37,925 nucleotides of DNA from Deltaproteobacteria bacterium (GCA_031276865.1 JAISMF010000073.1:1-37925); one strand, 5' to 3'. Numbered from the stretch's first letter, positions 23,075-32,100 are shown. Notes: generated from the sequence alone by a model not told the origin. Made by a program: numbers and translations.

Positions 23075-24736
23075 ATGCGGGAAGCCACGCCGAACACGGA
23101 AAAAACGGTGAATCTCACCATAGACGGGATCCCCGCCAGCGTCCCCGCGGGGACCAGCATCCTTGAGGCGGCCAGAGGGGTGGGAGTCGTCATCCCCACC
23201 CTCTGCGATCGGGAGGACCTCCCCAAAAGGGCGGTGTGCCGCCTGTGCGTCGTGGAGTGCGACGGCGGGGGCCGCCTCAAGGCGGCCTGCGCGACCGAGG
23301 TCTGGGAGGGGGTCGCGGTGGCGACCGCGACTCCCGAGCTTAGGCGCGTCAGGAAGTCCATCGTGGAGATGCTTTTGGCCGACCACCCCCGGGACTGTTT
23401 CGTCTGTCCCAGGAACCTTAACTGCGAATTGCAGCGGCTCGCCTTCGAGTTGGGCGCGCGGGAGTTTCCCTCTTACGGAAAAGAGCTCCCCCCCGCCCCC
23501 GCGGTCGAGGCGGGAACGATCGCCCGGGACCCCGCGAAATGCGTCAAATGCGCCCGCTGCGTGGCCGTCTGCCGGGAGGGCCAGAAGACCGGAGCCCTTT
23601 CCGCCTCCTTTCGGAGCGCCTCCTTCCAGGTGGGGCCCCCCTACGGGGACGCCCTCCAAGACGGCGCCTGCGTCTTTTGCGGACGCTGCGCCTCGGTGTG
23701 CCCGGTGGGGGCCATAACCGCGAGCGACCGGACGGACGCTTTGGAGGCCGCTTTGGACCGGACGGACGCCGTCCCCTCCGCCGTGTTCGCGGACGAGGTC
23801 CTCTCCGGGGTCGAGGCCTCCCGGGCTCTCCCCCCCGGAAGCCTCACGCCTCTTAAACTTTCGACTTTCTTAAAGCTTCGGGGCTTTCGCAAGGTCTACC
23901 CTAGGGCGCTCTTTTCCGCCGCGGCGGCCATCTTTAAGGCGGAGACCCTCGTGAAAAGGCTCAAGGACGGCTCCGCCCTCCCTTTCATATCCTTCTGCTC
24001 CGAGAGCTCCCGGCGTTTCCTGGAGATTCACTTTCCGGATCTCCTCTTCTTGGTCGGTCCCTCCGGGGATCCGGGGAGGCTCTTCTCTCTTTCGGCGAAG
24101 AAGTTGCTTCCGGACGGGGAAAAGATCCTGGCGGCCTCCTTTTCGCCCAGTCTCTCCAAGAAGCGCGACGCCCTGAAGGATGAGGGGGGGCCTTTGGATT
24201 TCGCCTTGAGCGTCGGGGAGCTGACGAACCTCGTCGCCAGATCCGGCGCGGATCTGGGAAAACTCGCGGAAAGCCCCTACGACCCCTTTCCCCTTTCGGC
24301 CCCGTCCGGAGCGGAGAAAGATCCCATTCTGCTGGAAGCCGCGGGGGCGATCCGCCTCCTGGACGCCCGGGGGGAAAGCGGCCGGATCCTCGAAGAGGGC
24401 GGAAAGCTGGGCGAAAGGGTCCCGTTGGAAGCCGCCATCGGAGGGCGAAAGACGAACATGCTTTTAGTCTTCGGCCTGGGCGCCGCCCACGATCTTTTCA
24501 CGGAGTTTCGCGGAAAGCCCCTCCCGTGGTCCTACCTGCGGGTCGTGAACTGCCCGGGCGGCTGCGTGGAGGGCGGCGGGCAGGATCCGACCCTGGTGGG
24601 AAAACGCCTGGCCCGGGGCCGGAACGTCCTTAAGACGCCGGATCCCCGCCTCGCCATCCCCCCCCTTCCCCACGAGGCCGCGGCTTGGGATCTTTTCCGC
24701 GCCTTTAAAGAGCGGGGCGGCGTCTTTTCCTCTTAA
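23075..24736 (+). CDS. [FeFe]-hydrogenase-like (HydA/NuoG-type) subunit with degenerate H-cluster site
   Basis: 553 residues. The N-terminal electron-transfer half is complete: [2Fe-2S] (C44, C55, C58, C72), a His-Cys [4Fe-4S] site (H104, C108, C111, C117) and two [4Fe-4S] sites (C156, C159, C162, C166; C199, C202, C205, C209). From about residue 225 the fold follows [FeFe] hydrogenase, but the active-site motifs are altered. L1 TSCCP reads ISFCS (305-309), keeping one Cys. L2 MPCxxK reads SPSLSK (357-362), with the Cys lost. L3 is kept as CPGGCVEGGGQ (493-503). The TGGVMEAALR stretch is also lost. The open, GC-typical frame argues against recent decay. It is probably an electron-transfer subunit without H2 activity, like hydrogenase-like subunits reported beside formate dehydrogenases. 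Last gene of the tight trio. Confidence 0.88.
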   Translation: MREATPNTEKTVNLTIDGIPASVPAGTSILEAARGVGVVIPTLCDREDLPKRAVCRLCVVECDGGGRLKAACATEVWEGVAVATATPELRRVRKSIVEMLLADHPRDCFVCPRNLNCELQRLAFELGAREFPSYGKELPPAPAVEAGTIARDPAKCVKCARCVAVCREGQKTGALSASFRSASFQVGPPYGDALQDGACVFCGRCASVCPVGAITASDRTDALEAALDRTDAVPSAVFADEVLSGVEASRALPPGSLTPLKLSTFLKLRGFRKVYPRALFSAAAAIFKAETLVKRLKDGSALPFISFCSESSRRFLEIHFPDLLFLVGPSGDPGRLFSLSAKKLLPDGEKILAASFSPSLSKKRDALKDEGGPLDFALSVGELTNLVARSGADLGKLAESPYDPFPLSAPSGAEKDPILLEAAGAIRLLDARGESGRILEEGGKLGERVPLEAAIGGRKTNMLLVFGLGAAHDLFTEFRGKPLPWSYLRVVNCPGGCVEGGGQDPTLVGKRLARGRNVLKTPDPRLAIPPLPHEAAAWDLFRAFKERGGVFSS

Positions 24737-25009
24737 GCCGCCTCCGGCGGGCGGTTCCGCTTTCGTCCCTCGAGCTTCGCTTTTCGCGGGCCTTCGGGGC
24801 GCTTTCGGGTTTTTTTCGTTTATTCCCGTTTCATTTTTTCCGGATCGTTAAAAAACATTTCCCTTCAAAGATTGAAATTCTTGGGGGAGGCGCTTTTTTT
24901 GAAGCTCCTCCGCGGGGGGCTTTTTCGTTTTTTCGGCTTATCGGGCGTCCCGGGTCCTTTCACGGCGGCCTTCGCGCGCGGCTGGAACATATTCCTTAAG
25001 GAGACCTTT
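24737..25009. other. Spacer before fhs
   Basis: No gene. An in-phase upstream extension of the fhs frame (from 24872) is hydrophobic, atypical of Fhs and lacks a ribosome-binding site. No obvious terminator or riboswitch was recognised. Confidence 0.45.
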
Positions 25010-26788
25010 ATGACATTGAATTGGCAGGACTACACGGGCAAAGGCGCCAAGGATTACGAAATAGCCTCAGCCGCCGAACGGCACATGGTGAAGATCGGAA
25101 AGCTCGCCGCGGACATGGGACTCCTGGAGGAGGAGGTCCTCCCCTTCGGCCACTACCTAGCCAAGATCGACCACCCCCGGGTCCTCGAGAGGCTCAAAGA
25201 CAAGCCCGACGGAAAATACATCGACGTGACCGCCATCACCCCCACCCCCCTGGGCGAGGGGAAATCCACCACCACCATGGGCCTGGTGCAGGGCATGGGG
25301 CGCCGGGGCCTGAGGGTGGGGGCGGCCATACGCCAGCCCTCGGGCGGGCCCACCATGAACATCAAGGGCTCGGCCGCCGGCGGCGGCATGAGCCAGTGCC
25401 TGCCCCTCACCCCCTTCTCCTTGGGTCTCACCGGCGACATCAACGCCATCATGAACGCCCACAACCTCGGCATGGCGGCCTTGAACGCCCGCATGCAGCA
25501 CGAGAACAACAACTCCGACAAGTTCCTGGCCAACCGGGGCTTGAAAAGGCTCAACATCGACCCCTCCCGGGTGGAGTTCACCTTCATCATGGACTTCGCC
25601 GCCCAGTGCCTGCGAAACATCGTGGTGGGGCTGGGCTCCAAGTCGGACGGCTGTTTAATGCAGTCCCGTTTCGGGATAGCGGTGAGCTCCGAACTCATGG
25701 CCATCTTGGCCCTGGCGAAGGATCTCTCCGATCTCAGAAAGAGGATCGGCCAGGTGATAGTCGCCTACGACCAGGGCGGACGCCCGGTCACGACCGAGGA
25801 TCTGGAGGTGGCCGGCGCCATGTGCGCCTGGATGGTGGACAGCCTGAAGCCCAACCTCCTCCAGACCCTGGAGGGCCAGCCCTGCTTCGTGCACGCGGGC
25901 CCCTTCGCCAACATCGCCATCGGCCAGAGCTCCATCATAGCCGACCGGCTCTCCCTGAAGCTGGTGGACTACCACATAACCGAGTCGGGCTTCGCGGCCG
26001 ACATCGGCTTCGAGAAGTTCTGGAACCTCAAGTGCCGCTACTCCGGTTTGGTCCCCAACGCGGCCGTGGTGGTCGCGACCGTGCGGGCCTTGAAGTGCCA
26101 CGGCGGCGCTCCGGCGCCCAAGCCCGGAAACCCGCTCCCCGACGAGTACAACCGGCCGGACGTCTCGCTGGTGGAAAAGGGGCTCCCCAACCTCCTCCAC
26201 CACCTGGGGATCGTGAAGAAGTCCGGAATCCCCCCGGTCGTCTGCGTAAACTCCTTCGTCTCCGACACCAAAGAGGAGATAGCCGCGATCAGACGCGCCT
26301 GCGAGAAGGCGGGGGCGAGGGTGGCGGTCTCCGACCACTGGCTCAAAGGGGGCGAGGGCGCCCTGGAGCTGGCCGACGCCGTGAAGGAGGCCTGCGAGGA
26401 CGAAAACCGCTTCAAGCTGCTCTACGAGCTGAGCCTGCCCTTAAAGGAGAGGATCGAGCTGGTCGCGGAAGAGATCTACGGCGCCGACATGGTGGAGTAC
26501 TCCGCCGAGGCGGATTCCAAGCTCGCCCGCTTCCAAGCCGATGAAAAGATCAAAAACTTCGGTCTCTGCATGGTGAAAACCCACCTCTCCCTTTCCGGAG
26601 ATCCCAATCTCAAAGGGGTGCCCAAGGGCTTCAGGCTCTTCGTGCGGGACGTCCTCATCTACGGCGGGGCCGAGTTCGTGGTGCCCGTGGTGGGGAACAT
26701 CTCGCTTATGCCCGGCATGGGGTCCAATCCCGCCTACCGCCGCATCGACGTGGACACGGAGACCGGAAAGATCAACGGCCTCTTCTAA
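25010..26788 (+). CDS. fhs: Formate--tetrahydrofolate ligase
   Basis: 592 residues from ATG 25010, chosen because AAGGAGA lies about 6 nt upstream and the protein then begins like other Fhs enzymes. It joins formate to tetrahydrofolate using ATP, giving 10-formyl-THF, the first step of the methyl branch of the Wood-Ljungdahl pathway. The nucleotide-binding loop [13 protein letters not shown] is at 77-89. Other Fhs hallmarks follow: [28 protein letters not shown], then [14 protein letters not shown] and the conserved tail [21 protein letters not shown]. All expected regions are present, so it should be active. A strong GC-rich terminator follows. The neighbouring electron-transfer trio and the fchA-like gene suggest a common C1 role. 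Confidence 0.96.
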   Translation: MTLNWQDYTGKGAKDYEIASAAERHMVKIGKLAADMGLLEEEVLPFGHYLAKIDHPRVLERLKDKPDGKYIDVTAITPTPLGEGKSTTTMGLVQGMGRRGLRVGAAIRQPSGGPTMNIKGSAAGGGMSQCLPLTPFSLGLTGDINAIMNAHNLGMAALNARMQHENNNSDKFLANRGLKRLNIDPSRVEFTFIMDFAAQCLRNIVVGLGSKSDGCLMQSRFGIAVSSELMAILALAKDLSDLRKRIGQVIVAYDQGGRPVTTEDLEVAGAMCAWMVDSLKPNLLQTLEGQPCFVHAGPFANIAIGQSSIIADRLSLKLVDYHITESGFAADIGFEKFWNLKCRYSGLVPNAAVVVATVRALKCHGGAPAPKPGNPLPDEYNRPDVSLVEKGLPNLLHHLGIVKKSGIPPVVCVNSFVSDTKEEIAAIRRACEKAGARVAVSDHWLKGGEGALELADAVKEACEDENRFKLLYELSLPLKERIELVAEEIYGADMVEYSAEADSKLARFQADEKIKNFGLCMVKTHLSLSGDPNLKGVPKGFRLFVRDVLIYGGAEFVVPVVGNISLMPGMGSNPAYRRIDVDTETGKINGLF

Positions 26789-26963
26789 AGAGCGTCCGCT
26801 TTTCCCGCCCGGCGGCCGGAGGGAGGCGCGCTTTCGCCGCGGAGCCGGATCGAAAGCGTCCGGGTGGAGCCCCCCGGTCGGGCGAAAGCGGGGCCCTCCG
26901 CCTAAATCCGGCGGGGTCCGTTGGGCTGCCCTTCGGAAAACGCCGCCTCAACCCTTTTAAAGG

Positions 26964-26996
26964 GCGGCGGGGGCCCCCCGGCCCCCGCCGCTTTTA
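26964..26996 (+). terminator. fhs terminator
   Basis: GCGGCGGGGGCC (26964-26975) pairs perfectly with GGCCCCCGCCGC (26980-26991) around CCCC, followed by TTTT. Confidence 0.8.
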
Positions 26997-27118
26997 AATC
27001 CGGTAAAGCGTCCCGCCCCCCAACCCCCCTTTTTTCCAGTTTTCCGAAATAATTCCAGTTTCCGGGGTTTATGGTTTTTTCCGGCCCCGGCCCGTTCGTT
27101 TCAAGAAAACGAGGGGGT

Positions 27119-27214
27119 CCGAAAACCGGGGGATTTGAAAACCTGGGGTTCCGAAAACCGGGGGTTCCGAAAACCTGGTGTTCCGAAAACCGGAGGTTTT
27201 GAAAACCGGGGGCG
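27119..27214 (+). repeat. Tandem repeat, six 16-bp units
   Basis: Six head-to-tail units related to CCGAAAACCGGGGGTT at exact 16-bp steps, with small substitutions such as TT for CC at the start and CTGG for CCGG. A degenerate seventh unit lies just upstream (27103-27118). Since 16 is not a multiple of 3, the array is not a protein repeat. Confidence 0.85.
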
Positions 27215-27567
27215 CGGCCGCTTCCCCGGAACCCAAGCCCCCCCGGATTTATGGTCCGCCTCGGGCGAGGTCCCGGCTGTCGGTTGAGGCCCGGACCCGA
27301 CGCCGAAACGCTTCCCGTTTTATCAAAGCGCCGGGGGGGATTCGTCTTTTCCCAAAGAAGATCGAGCGTTATTTAGTTTCCGGGCGCGACGACGGTTTTT
27401 CCGGGGCGAACCGGACGCCGATTTAAAGCGTCGGGGCCGGGCGCGGATTGGAAAAAAATTTTTTTCGCCGATTTTAAAATTTCATCTAGATGATTCCGCC
27501 GCTTCCCAGCGGGCGATCGAAGAACCTTCGCCGGCTTTCACGGCGGGGGGCGGAGGGAGGGAGAAAA

Positions 27568-28272
27568 ATGCCGCGAAACGCCGCCGAAGTAAATAGCGCC
27601 TCCGGGCGCCGCGGGAGCGCCGTCATGGAATTTCACCGCTCTTTCTACAACAAGCCGTTTTCCGAGATTATTAAAATGGCGGCGTCCAGGAGCCACACGC
27701 CCGGAGGCGGAAGCGTTTCCGCGATGTGCGGGATAATGGGGGCGACCATGGCGGAGATGGTCGCGAATCTCACGGTGAGCAAAGCGGGATACGAAGGTGT
27801 TTCCGGCGAGCTGACGGATCTGATCGCGGCCTTGGAAAAAGGGATCGAGGAGATGAAGATCCTCACCATGGAGGACATGGACGCTTTCGACCGCCTGCTT
27901 AAGGCCTACCGTCTTCCCAAGACGACGGACAAGGAAAAAGAGGAGCGCCTGAAAGAAATTCAACGCGCGACGATCCTGGCCGCGACCGTGCCCTTGAACA
28001 TAGCCTTGAAGTCCGTGGAAATTTTAAAAATCAACCGGCGCCTGGCCGACATCGGAAACATTTCGGTTCTCAGCGACTCGGTGGTTTCCAGCGTCCTTCT
28101 CGACGCGGCCGTCAGGGGGGCCGTGGTTTCGGTCGACCAGAACAGCGGCTGCATAAAGGATCCCTCGGTGAAGAGCGACGTGGAGGGAAAGAGGCGCTCC
28201 GTCGTGGACGAGTCCCAAAAAATAATGGAGGAGACCATCGCCGTCGTCTACGCGAAAGAGCTAAAACTCTAG
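27568..28272 (+). CDS. fchA: Methenyl-THF cyclohydrolase / formimidoyl-THF cyclodeaminase family (FchA-like)
   Basis: 234 residues from ATG 27568, which has a very strong GGAGGGAGG about 7 nt upstream. An internal ATG at 27625 (215 residues) has a weaker site but would begin where the family's similarity begins. It is an all-helical protein of the FTCD_C fold, with SHTPGGGSVSAMCG, the active-site loop region, TMEDMDAFDRLLKAYRLPK and IGNISVLSDSVV near the C-terminus. Members convert methenyl-THF and formyl-THF, or release ammonia from formimino-THF. Next to fhs, the cyclohydrolase role in the methyl branch of acetogenesis fits best. Family repeat 1 copy E begins 13 bp after the stop. Confidence 0.85.
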   Translation: MPRNAAEVNSASGRRGSAVMEFHRSFYNKPFSEIIKMAASRSHTPGGGSVSAMCGIMGATMAEMVANLTVSKAGYEGVSGELTDLIAALEKGIEEMKILTMEDMDAFDRLLKAYRLPKTTDKEKEERLKEIQRATILAATVPLNIALKSVEILKINRRLADIGNISVLSDSVVSSVLLDAAVRGAVVSVDQNSGCIKDPSVKSDVEGKRRSVVDESQKIMEETIAVVYAKELKL

Positions 28273-28284
28273 AAAATTATTAAG

Positions 28285-28427
28285 CTTGACGCGAGCGCAA
28301 AAAGTCTGTTATGAAATTGTTAAAGAGACAACATACCAAATGCGGGATAAATCATAACGCTATATAGTCTATAAAGTATATTGTTTGCAAATTTTAAAAA
28401 GAAGGGACTTTTCGCGGTATCATCAAG
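28285..28427 (+). repeat. Inverted-repeat element family 1, copy E
   Basis: The left arm CTTGACGCGAGCGCAAAAAGTC and right arm GACTTTTCGCGGTATCATCAAG are inverted. The core has GGGATAAATCATAACGC and AAAGTATATTGTTT. It begins directly behind the fchA-like gene and may act as its 3' end structure. Confidence 0.78.
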
Positions 28428-28450
28428 CTCGCCTCCCTTAAAACGCGTCC

Positions 28451-28492
28451 GCCGGGCGGCGGTTGTTCGAAACGACCGCCGCCCGGCTTCCT
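28451..28492 (+). terminator. Strong hairpin behind the fchA-like gene
   Basis: GCCGGGCGGCGGT (28451-28463) pairs perfectly with ACCGCCGCCCGGC (28475-28487), followed by TTCCTTTT. It is the likely transcription end for the fchA-like gene. Confidence 0.7.
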
Positions 28493-29186
28493 TTTGGCGG
28501 GATCGCTTTTCTAAAACGCTCTAAATGTTGGCGCGCGTTCCAAAAAAATTCCGGAGCGCCGCTTTAATTCAAGGCTTCGCCCGCCAGGCGTTCGGCTTTC
28601 CGACATCCTTTGGCGGGAGATGCGAAAATCCAGGCCGGCGGAGGGGCGGAAAATTTTAAGCCGGAACCCCGGAAAGGGGGCGTTTTATTTTGGGGGACGG
28701 CGGATGTTTTGCGGAGGGGCCGGAAAACGTCAATTTTTGAGGTATTTTTATAATTATTTAAATATAAAATCATATTAAATAATAATTTTGATTATATTTA
28801 TTAACGCATATAACAAAAATAAAAACATAGAAAATAATTCATCGAGCCGATTAAAGGGGGGCGATTTGGGCCCGCGCTTGACTTTCGGCAAAAATAGGCA
28901 TAGTATTTTTTAACAGCCGAGGGAAATAGCTTTTCAATCCGCCCTCTTCCACGCGTTCAGGCGGAATTTTCGGCGGACGCGGGGCTTTTCGGGCGCCCCG
29001 CCGGAGAACCGGAGCCGGTTGTTTTTCCCTTTTTTTCCCTTTTTTTCCCGCGGAGAGCGGAAAGATATTTTTTTCGCCGAGGAGTTTCGCGGATTTCACG
29101 GCCCGAGACGAGGAGCGTTACATTCCCCCCCCGCCCTGGAAAAACCGGAGATTTTTTCCGGGGCGGGGACGTTTCAGAGGCAGGAG
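28493..29186. other. Leader region of the first REC-HD-GYP gene
   Basis: No gene supported. It contains an AT-rich block (28740-28840), a good promoter at 28878-28906 and a short pyrimidine repeat TTTTTCCC (about 29025-29050). The HD-GYP frame is open upstream to 29019, but that part has no ribosome-binding site. Confidence 0.5.
28878..28906 (+). promoter_or_regulatory. Sigma-70 type promoter for the first REC-HD-GYP gene
   Basis: TTGACT (28878-28883), exactly 17 nt, then TAGTAT (28901-28906). Five of six bases match consensus at -35 and the -10 is good. It implies a transcript leader of about 270 nt. Confidence 0.6.
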
Positions 29187-30302
29187 ATGTCTAAAAAAGA
29201 CATTATGGTGGTGGACGACAATCTCGCCACGTTAAAGCAGATAAGCTCGTATTTGAGCGGTCTCTACGACTACAGCCTCAAGACGTCGGGTCTTCAGGCC
29301 GAAAGCGGTTGCCGGGAGGAGGCGCCCGATCTCGTGCTTCTGGACGCCGACATGCCCGTAATGGACGGCTACGAGACTATTAAACGCCTCAAAAGCCTGC
29401 CGGCCATGGGAGGCGTGCCGGTGATTTTCATGAGCGCCGACAACTCCAAGCAGACCGAGTTGAAAGCCCTGGAATCCGGAGCCAGGGATTTCATCATCAA
29501 ACCCGTGGATTCCTCCATCCTCCTTCACCGCATCGCCCTCCACCTGGAACTCGCCGAATACGAGAACAACATGGAGACGACCCGCCGCGATCTGGAGAAC
29601 AACATCGTCCTCTCCTTCGCCGAACTCGTGGAAAGCAAGGACTCCAACACCGGCGGCCACGTCCTTAGGACGTCGCGCTATTTGGAATATATCGGAAGAG
29701 AGCTTCTTTCCGATGGGAGGTTTAAAGACCAATTAAGTCCGGACAGCCTGGACATGATGGTGAAGGCCGCCCCCTTCCACGACATCGGAAAGATCGGCAT
29801 CTCGGACGTCCTTCTTTTAAAACCCGGGCCCCTGACCGAAAGCGAATACGGCGAGGTGAAAAAACACTCGATCGTCGGGGCGAATTTCCTCCGAAACATC
29901 TACAAACGCCTTCCGGAGCAGAAATATCTGGAAATGGCCGCGGTTATGGCCGAAGGACACCACGAACGCTTTGACGGAAAAGGCTATCCTTACGGTTTGA
30001 AGGGAACGGACATACCTTTCTCTTGCCGTCTCCTAACCGTCGCCAACGTTTACGACGCCTGCCTGACGGAACGCATCTACCGTCCGGCCCTCAACCATGA
30101 CGAGGCCTCCCAGGTCGTGATCGACGGCAAGGGAACCATGTTCGATCCGGACATCGTGGACGCCTTTTTACGGGTGAGCGCCATCTTCCGCGCCTTGAAT
30201 CAGCCGCAGACAAACCTGCCCAGAGCCTCCAAACGCTCTTTCACCGCCGGTTTCAGGATCCATGAAATGATCATCAAATCGGAATCCAGCTTGAGCCATT
30301 GA
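29187..30302 (+). CDS. Response regulator with HD-GYP domain (RpfG-like c-di-GMP phosphodiesterase)
   Basis: 371 residues from ATG 29187, chosen because AGGCAGGAG precedes it and the receiver domain starts immediately. Receiver domain residues 4-120: acidic pair D10-D11, phospho-acceptor D53 in LLDADMP, switch Ser in FMSAD, K105. HD-GYP domain about 140-340: H158 in NTGGHVLR, H198-D199 in FHDIGKIG, HHE at 258-260 and GYP at 266-268. All metal ligands are present, so c-di-GMP hydrolysis is expected. A paralogue with the same layout lies 750 bp downstream, followed by a hybrid histidine kinase gene. The kinase may phosphorylate both. Confidence 0.92.
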   Translation: MSKKDIMVVDDNLATLKQISSYLSGLYDYSLKTSGLQAESGCREEAPDLVLLDADMPVMDGYETIKRLKSLPAMGGVPVIFMSADNSKQTELKALESGARDFIIKPVDSSILLHRIALHLELAEYENNMETTRRDLENNIVLSFAELVESKDSNTGGHVLRTSRYLEYIGRELLSDGRFKDQLSPDSLDMMVKAAPFHDIGKIGISDVLLLKPGPLTESEYGEVKKHSIVGANFLRNIYKRLPEQKYLEMAAVMAEGHHERFDGKGYPYGLKGTDIPFSCRLLTVANVYDACLTERIYRPALNHDEASQVVIDGKGTMFDPDIVDAFLRVSAIFRALNQPQTNLPRASKRSFTAGFRIHEMIIKSESSLSH

Positions 30303-31050
30303 CGTCCCGGCCCGCCTTTCCCCCTCTTTCCCAAGTAGTCTTCCAAATTTCGCAGTCCGCCGATTTTTTCCCCGCCGCCCGCGGCCCTCTTCCCCTCGCC
30401 CGTTTTTTTATTTCCGCTTAAAACGCTTTTTTTAAAAACAATCATTCGATTTCTTTTAGCTTTGGTTTTTTTCCGACAAACCTCGCGCGCCGGCTCCTTA
30501 GCCATCCCGCCTTTCAAACTTCGCTCTCGCTTCGCTCTTGACGGCTTTCCTTTCCGGACCCTCCCGTCCGCGTTTTTCCCGGGTTTTAATTCCGCGGCCC
30601 CATGCCGTTTTCCTACTTTTTCAAACCGGCGCGGTCGCCTTTTATCCCGTTTTCTTTTGTCAAGTCCGCGTTCGCGCGCGTGAAAATTATGTGATTTTTT
30701 TCACGCGCGGCGTTTCGCCGCGCGTGAAATTGTTGTTTTCGTGTTTTCCGCCCGCGGCGGGCTTCAAGCCCGCGTCTCGTAGCCGCCTTTCGCGCGGTTT
30801 TTTCAGCGGGTCCTTGTTGATATATTGTTTTAAATTTAGAAAGTCATGTTGATTTTTTGTTTTCATATTTATTTTCATTCACCCCATGGCGCCGTTAAAA
30901 ACTTCGACGTCGACCCCGACCCGCTCTCGAACGCGGTTGAACGCCCGGCGTTTTTTCAGCCCGGGCCGCGGCCGGCCGGCCGAAATTAAGTTTTCACGTT
31001 GATTTTCCCCTAATCTTTTAGATTTCAACCCCCTAAATCCGGCGAAAAAG
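30303..31050. other. Spacer between the two REC-HD-GYP genes with alternative hairpins
   Basis: No gene seen. Three arms at 30674-30729 can form either of two hairpins, and a third hairpin (GCGGGC and GCCCGC, 30757-30773) follows. The sequence is pyrimidine-rich on the plus strand up to about 30650. Confidence 0.5.
30674..30729 (+). promoter_or_regulatory. Mutually exclusive hairpins, possible attenuator
   Basis: CGCGCGTGAAAA (30674-30685) can pair with TTTTTTTCACGCGCG (about 30695-30709). That second segment can instead pair with CGCCGCGCGTGAAA (30716-30729) in a 14-bp perfect stem with a 3-nt loop. Only one can form at a time, the hallmark of a switch, although no ligand or leader peptide is apparent. 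Confidence 0.4.
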
Positions 31051-32100
31051 ATGAAAGAGATTCTCGTAGTAGACGACAACAGCGCGGTCTTGAAGCAGAT
31101 CAGCACCATTCTTTCCGGGCATTACGACTATTCCCTGGCGCGTTCCGGAGAGCAGGCCTTGAAGTACTGCGGCCGGGAGCGGCCGGATCTGGTGCTTCTG
31201 GACATCGAGATGCCGGGCATGGACGGTTTCGAGTGCCTCAGGCGTCTCAAGCAGAACCCGGGATTCGTGCGCGTTCCGGTTATTTTCCTCACCAGCAAGC
31301 ACGACAGGGAAACCGAGATAAAAGGCCTGAGGAGCGGGGCCAGGGATTTCATCCGCAAACCCGCCGAAAAGAAGATTCTGCTCCACCGTCTGGAGATGCA
31401 CCTCAGCATCGCCGAGTACCAGGGCCGCCTGGCGGAATCCGTCGTCCTCATGTCCAATATTTTAGGCGTTTCCGTGGCCGAGTTGATCGAGTGCCGGGAC
31501 GAGAACACCGGCGGCCACGTCATCCGCACCAGCCGCTATATGGACATCTTAGGCCAGGATCTCCTGGAGAGGGGGGTCTTCGAATACGAGCTAAACGAGC
31601 GCAATCTGGATCTTTTCGTCCGGGCCTCCCCTCTGCACGATATCGGCAAGATTTCCATCAGCGATAAAATACTGCTTAAAAAGGGCAAGCTGGACTTCGA
31701 GGAGTTCAACATCATGAAGGGGCACGCCGCCATCGGGGCCAACATCCTGGAGCACATGTACAAGCGCACCCCCACCCAGGACTACCTCAAATACGCCGTC
31801 TTGATAGCCGCCTCCCACCATGAGCGCTACGACGGCAAGGGCTACCCCTATCTGCTGAAAGGCGAGGACATCCCCCTCTGCGGGAGGATAATGGCCGTGG
31901 CCGACGTCTACGACGCCATAGTGGCCAACCGGGTCTACCGGGAGGGCATGAGCCACGAAGAGGCGGCCAGAATAATCTTCGAAGGGGAGGGCACCCAGTT
32001 CGACCCCCTGGTGGTGGAGTCCTTCGCCCGCTCCGAAGGGCGCTTTTCCGAGATCAGCTCGCGGCTCCACCAAAAAAACGCGGAAAGAGCCGCGGGCTAG
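31051..32100 (+). CDS. Second response regulator with HD-GYP domain (RpfG-like)
   Basis: 349 residues, with the same layout as the upstream paralogue. Receiver domain 1-118: D8-D9, phospho-acceptor D51 in LLDIEMPGMDG, Thr switch in FLTSK, Lys in IRKPAE. HD-GYP domain about 135-330: NTGGHVIRTSRY, LHDIGKISISD, SHHERYDGKGYP. Every expected metal-binding residue is seen. The ribosome-binding site is weak. It is followed by 400 bp and then the hybrid kinase. Sequence similarity to the first protein is high throughout, so a tandem duplication is likely. Confidence 0.92.
   Translation: MKEILVVDDNSAVLKQISTILSGHYDYSLARSGEQALKYCGRERPDLVLLDIEMPGMDGFECLRRLKQNPGFVRVPVIFLTSKHDRETEIKGLRSGARDFIRKPAEKKILLHRLEMHLSIAEYQGRLAESVVLMSNILGVSVAELIECRDENTGGHVIRTSRYMDILGQDLLERGVFEYELNERNLDLFVRASPLHDIGKISISDKILLKKGKLDFEEFNIMKGHAAIGANILEHMYKRTPTQDYLKYAVLIAASHHERYDGKGYPYLLKGEDIPLCGRIMAVADVYDAIVANRVYREGMSHEEAARIIFEGEGTQFDPLVVESFARSEGRFSEISSRLHQKNAERAAG

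Larger units (their letters stand above)
26789..27567. other. GC-rich spacer between fhs and the fchA-like gene
   Basis: Contains the fhs terminator (26964-26996) and a 16-bp tandem repeat (27119-27214). Frames here are Pro/Arg/Gly-rich and not supported as genes. Confidence 0.5.

Noticed and set aside
23075-24736. Calling this gene an active [FeFe] hydrogenase or plain NuoG
   Set aside because: Two of the three H-cluster motifs lack needed residues, so hydrogenase activity is unlikely. The C-terminal half follows HydA (CPGGC, GGGQ), not the molybdopterin-like domain of NuoG.
24872-25009. An N-terminal extension of Fhs from the earlier in-frame start
   Set aside because: The extension is unlike Fhs and lacks a ribosome-binding site; the ATG at 25010 has AAGGAGA and gives the normal N-terminus.
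27119-27214. CRISPR array
   Set aside because: The 16-bp units are directly adjacent with no spacers, and no cas genes are present, so it is a simple tandem repeat.
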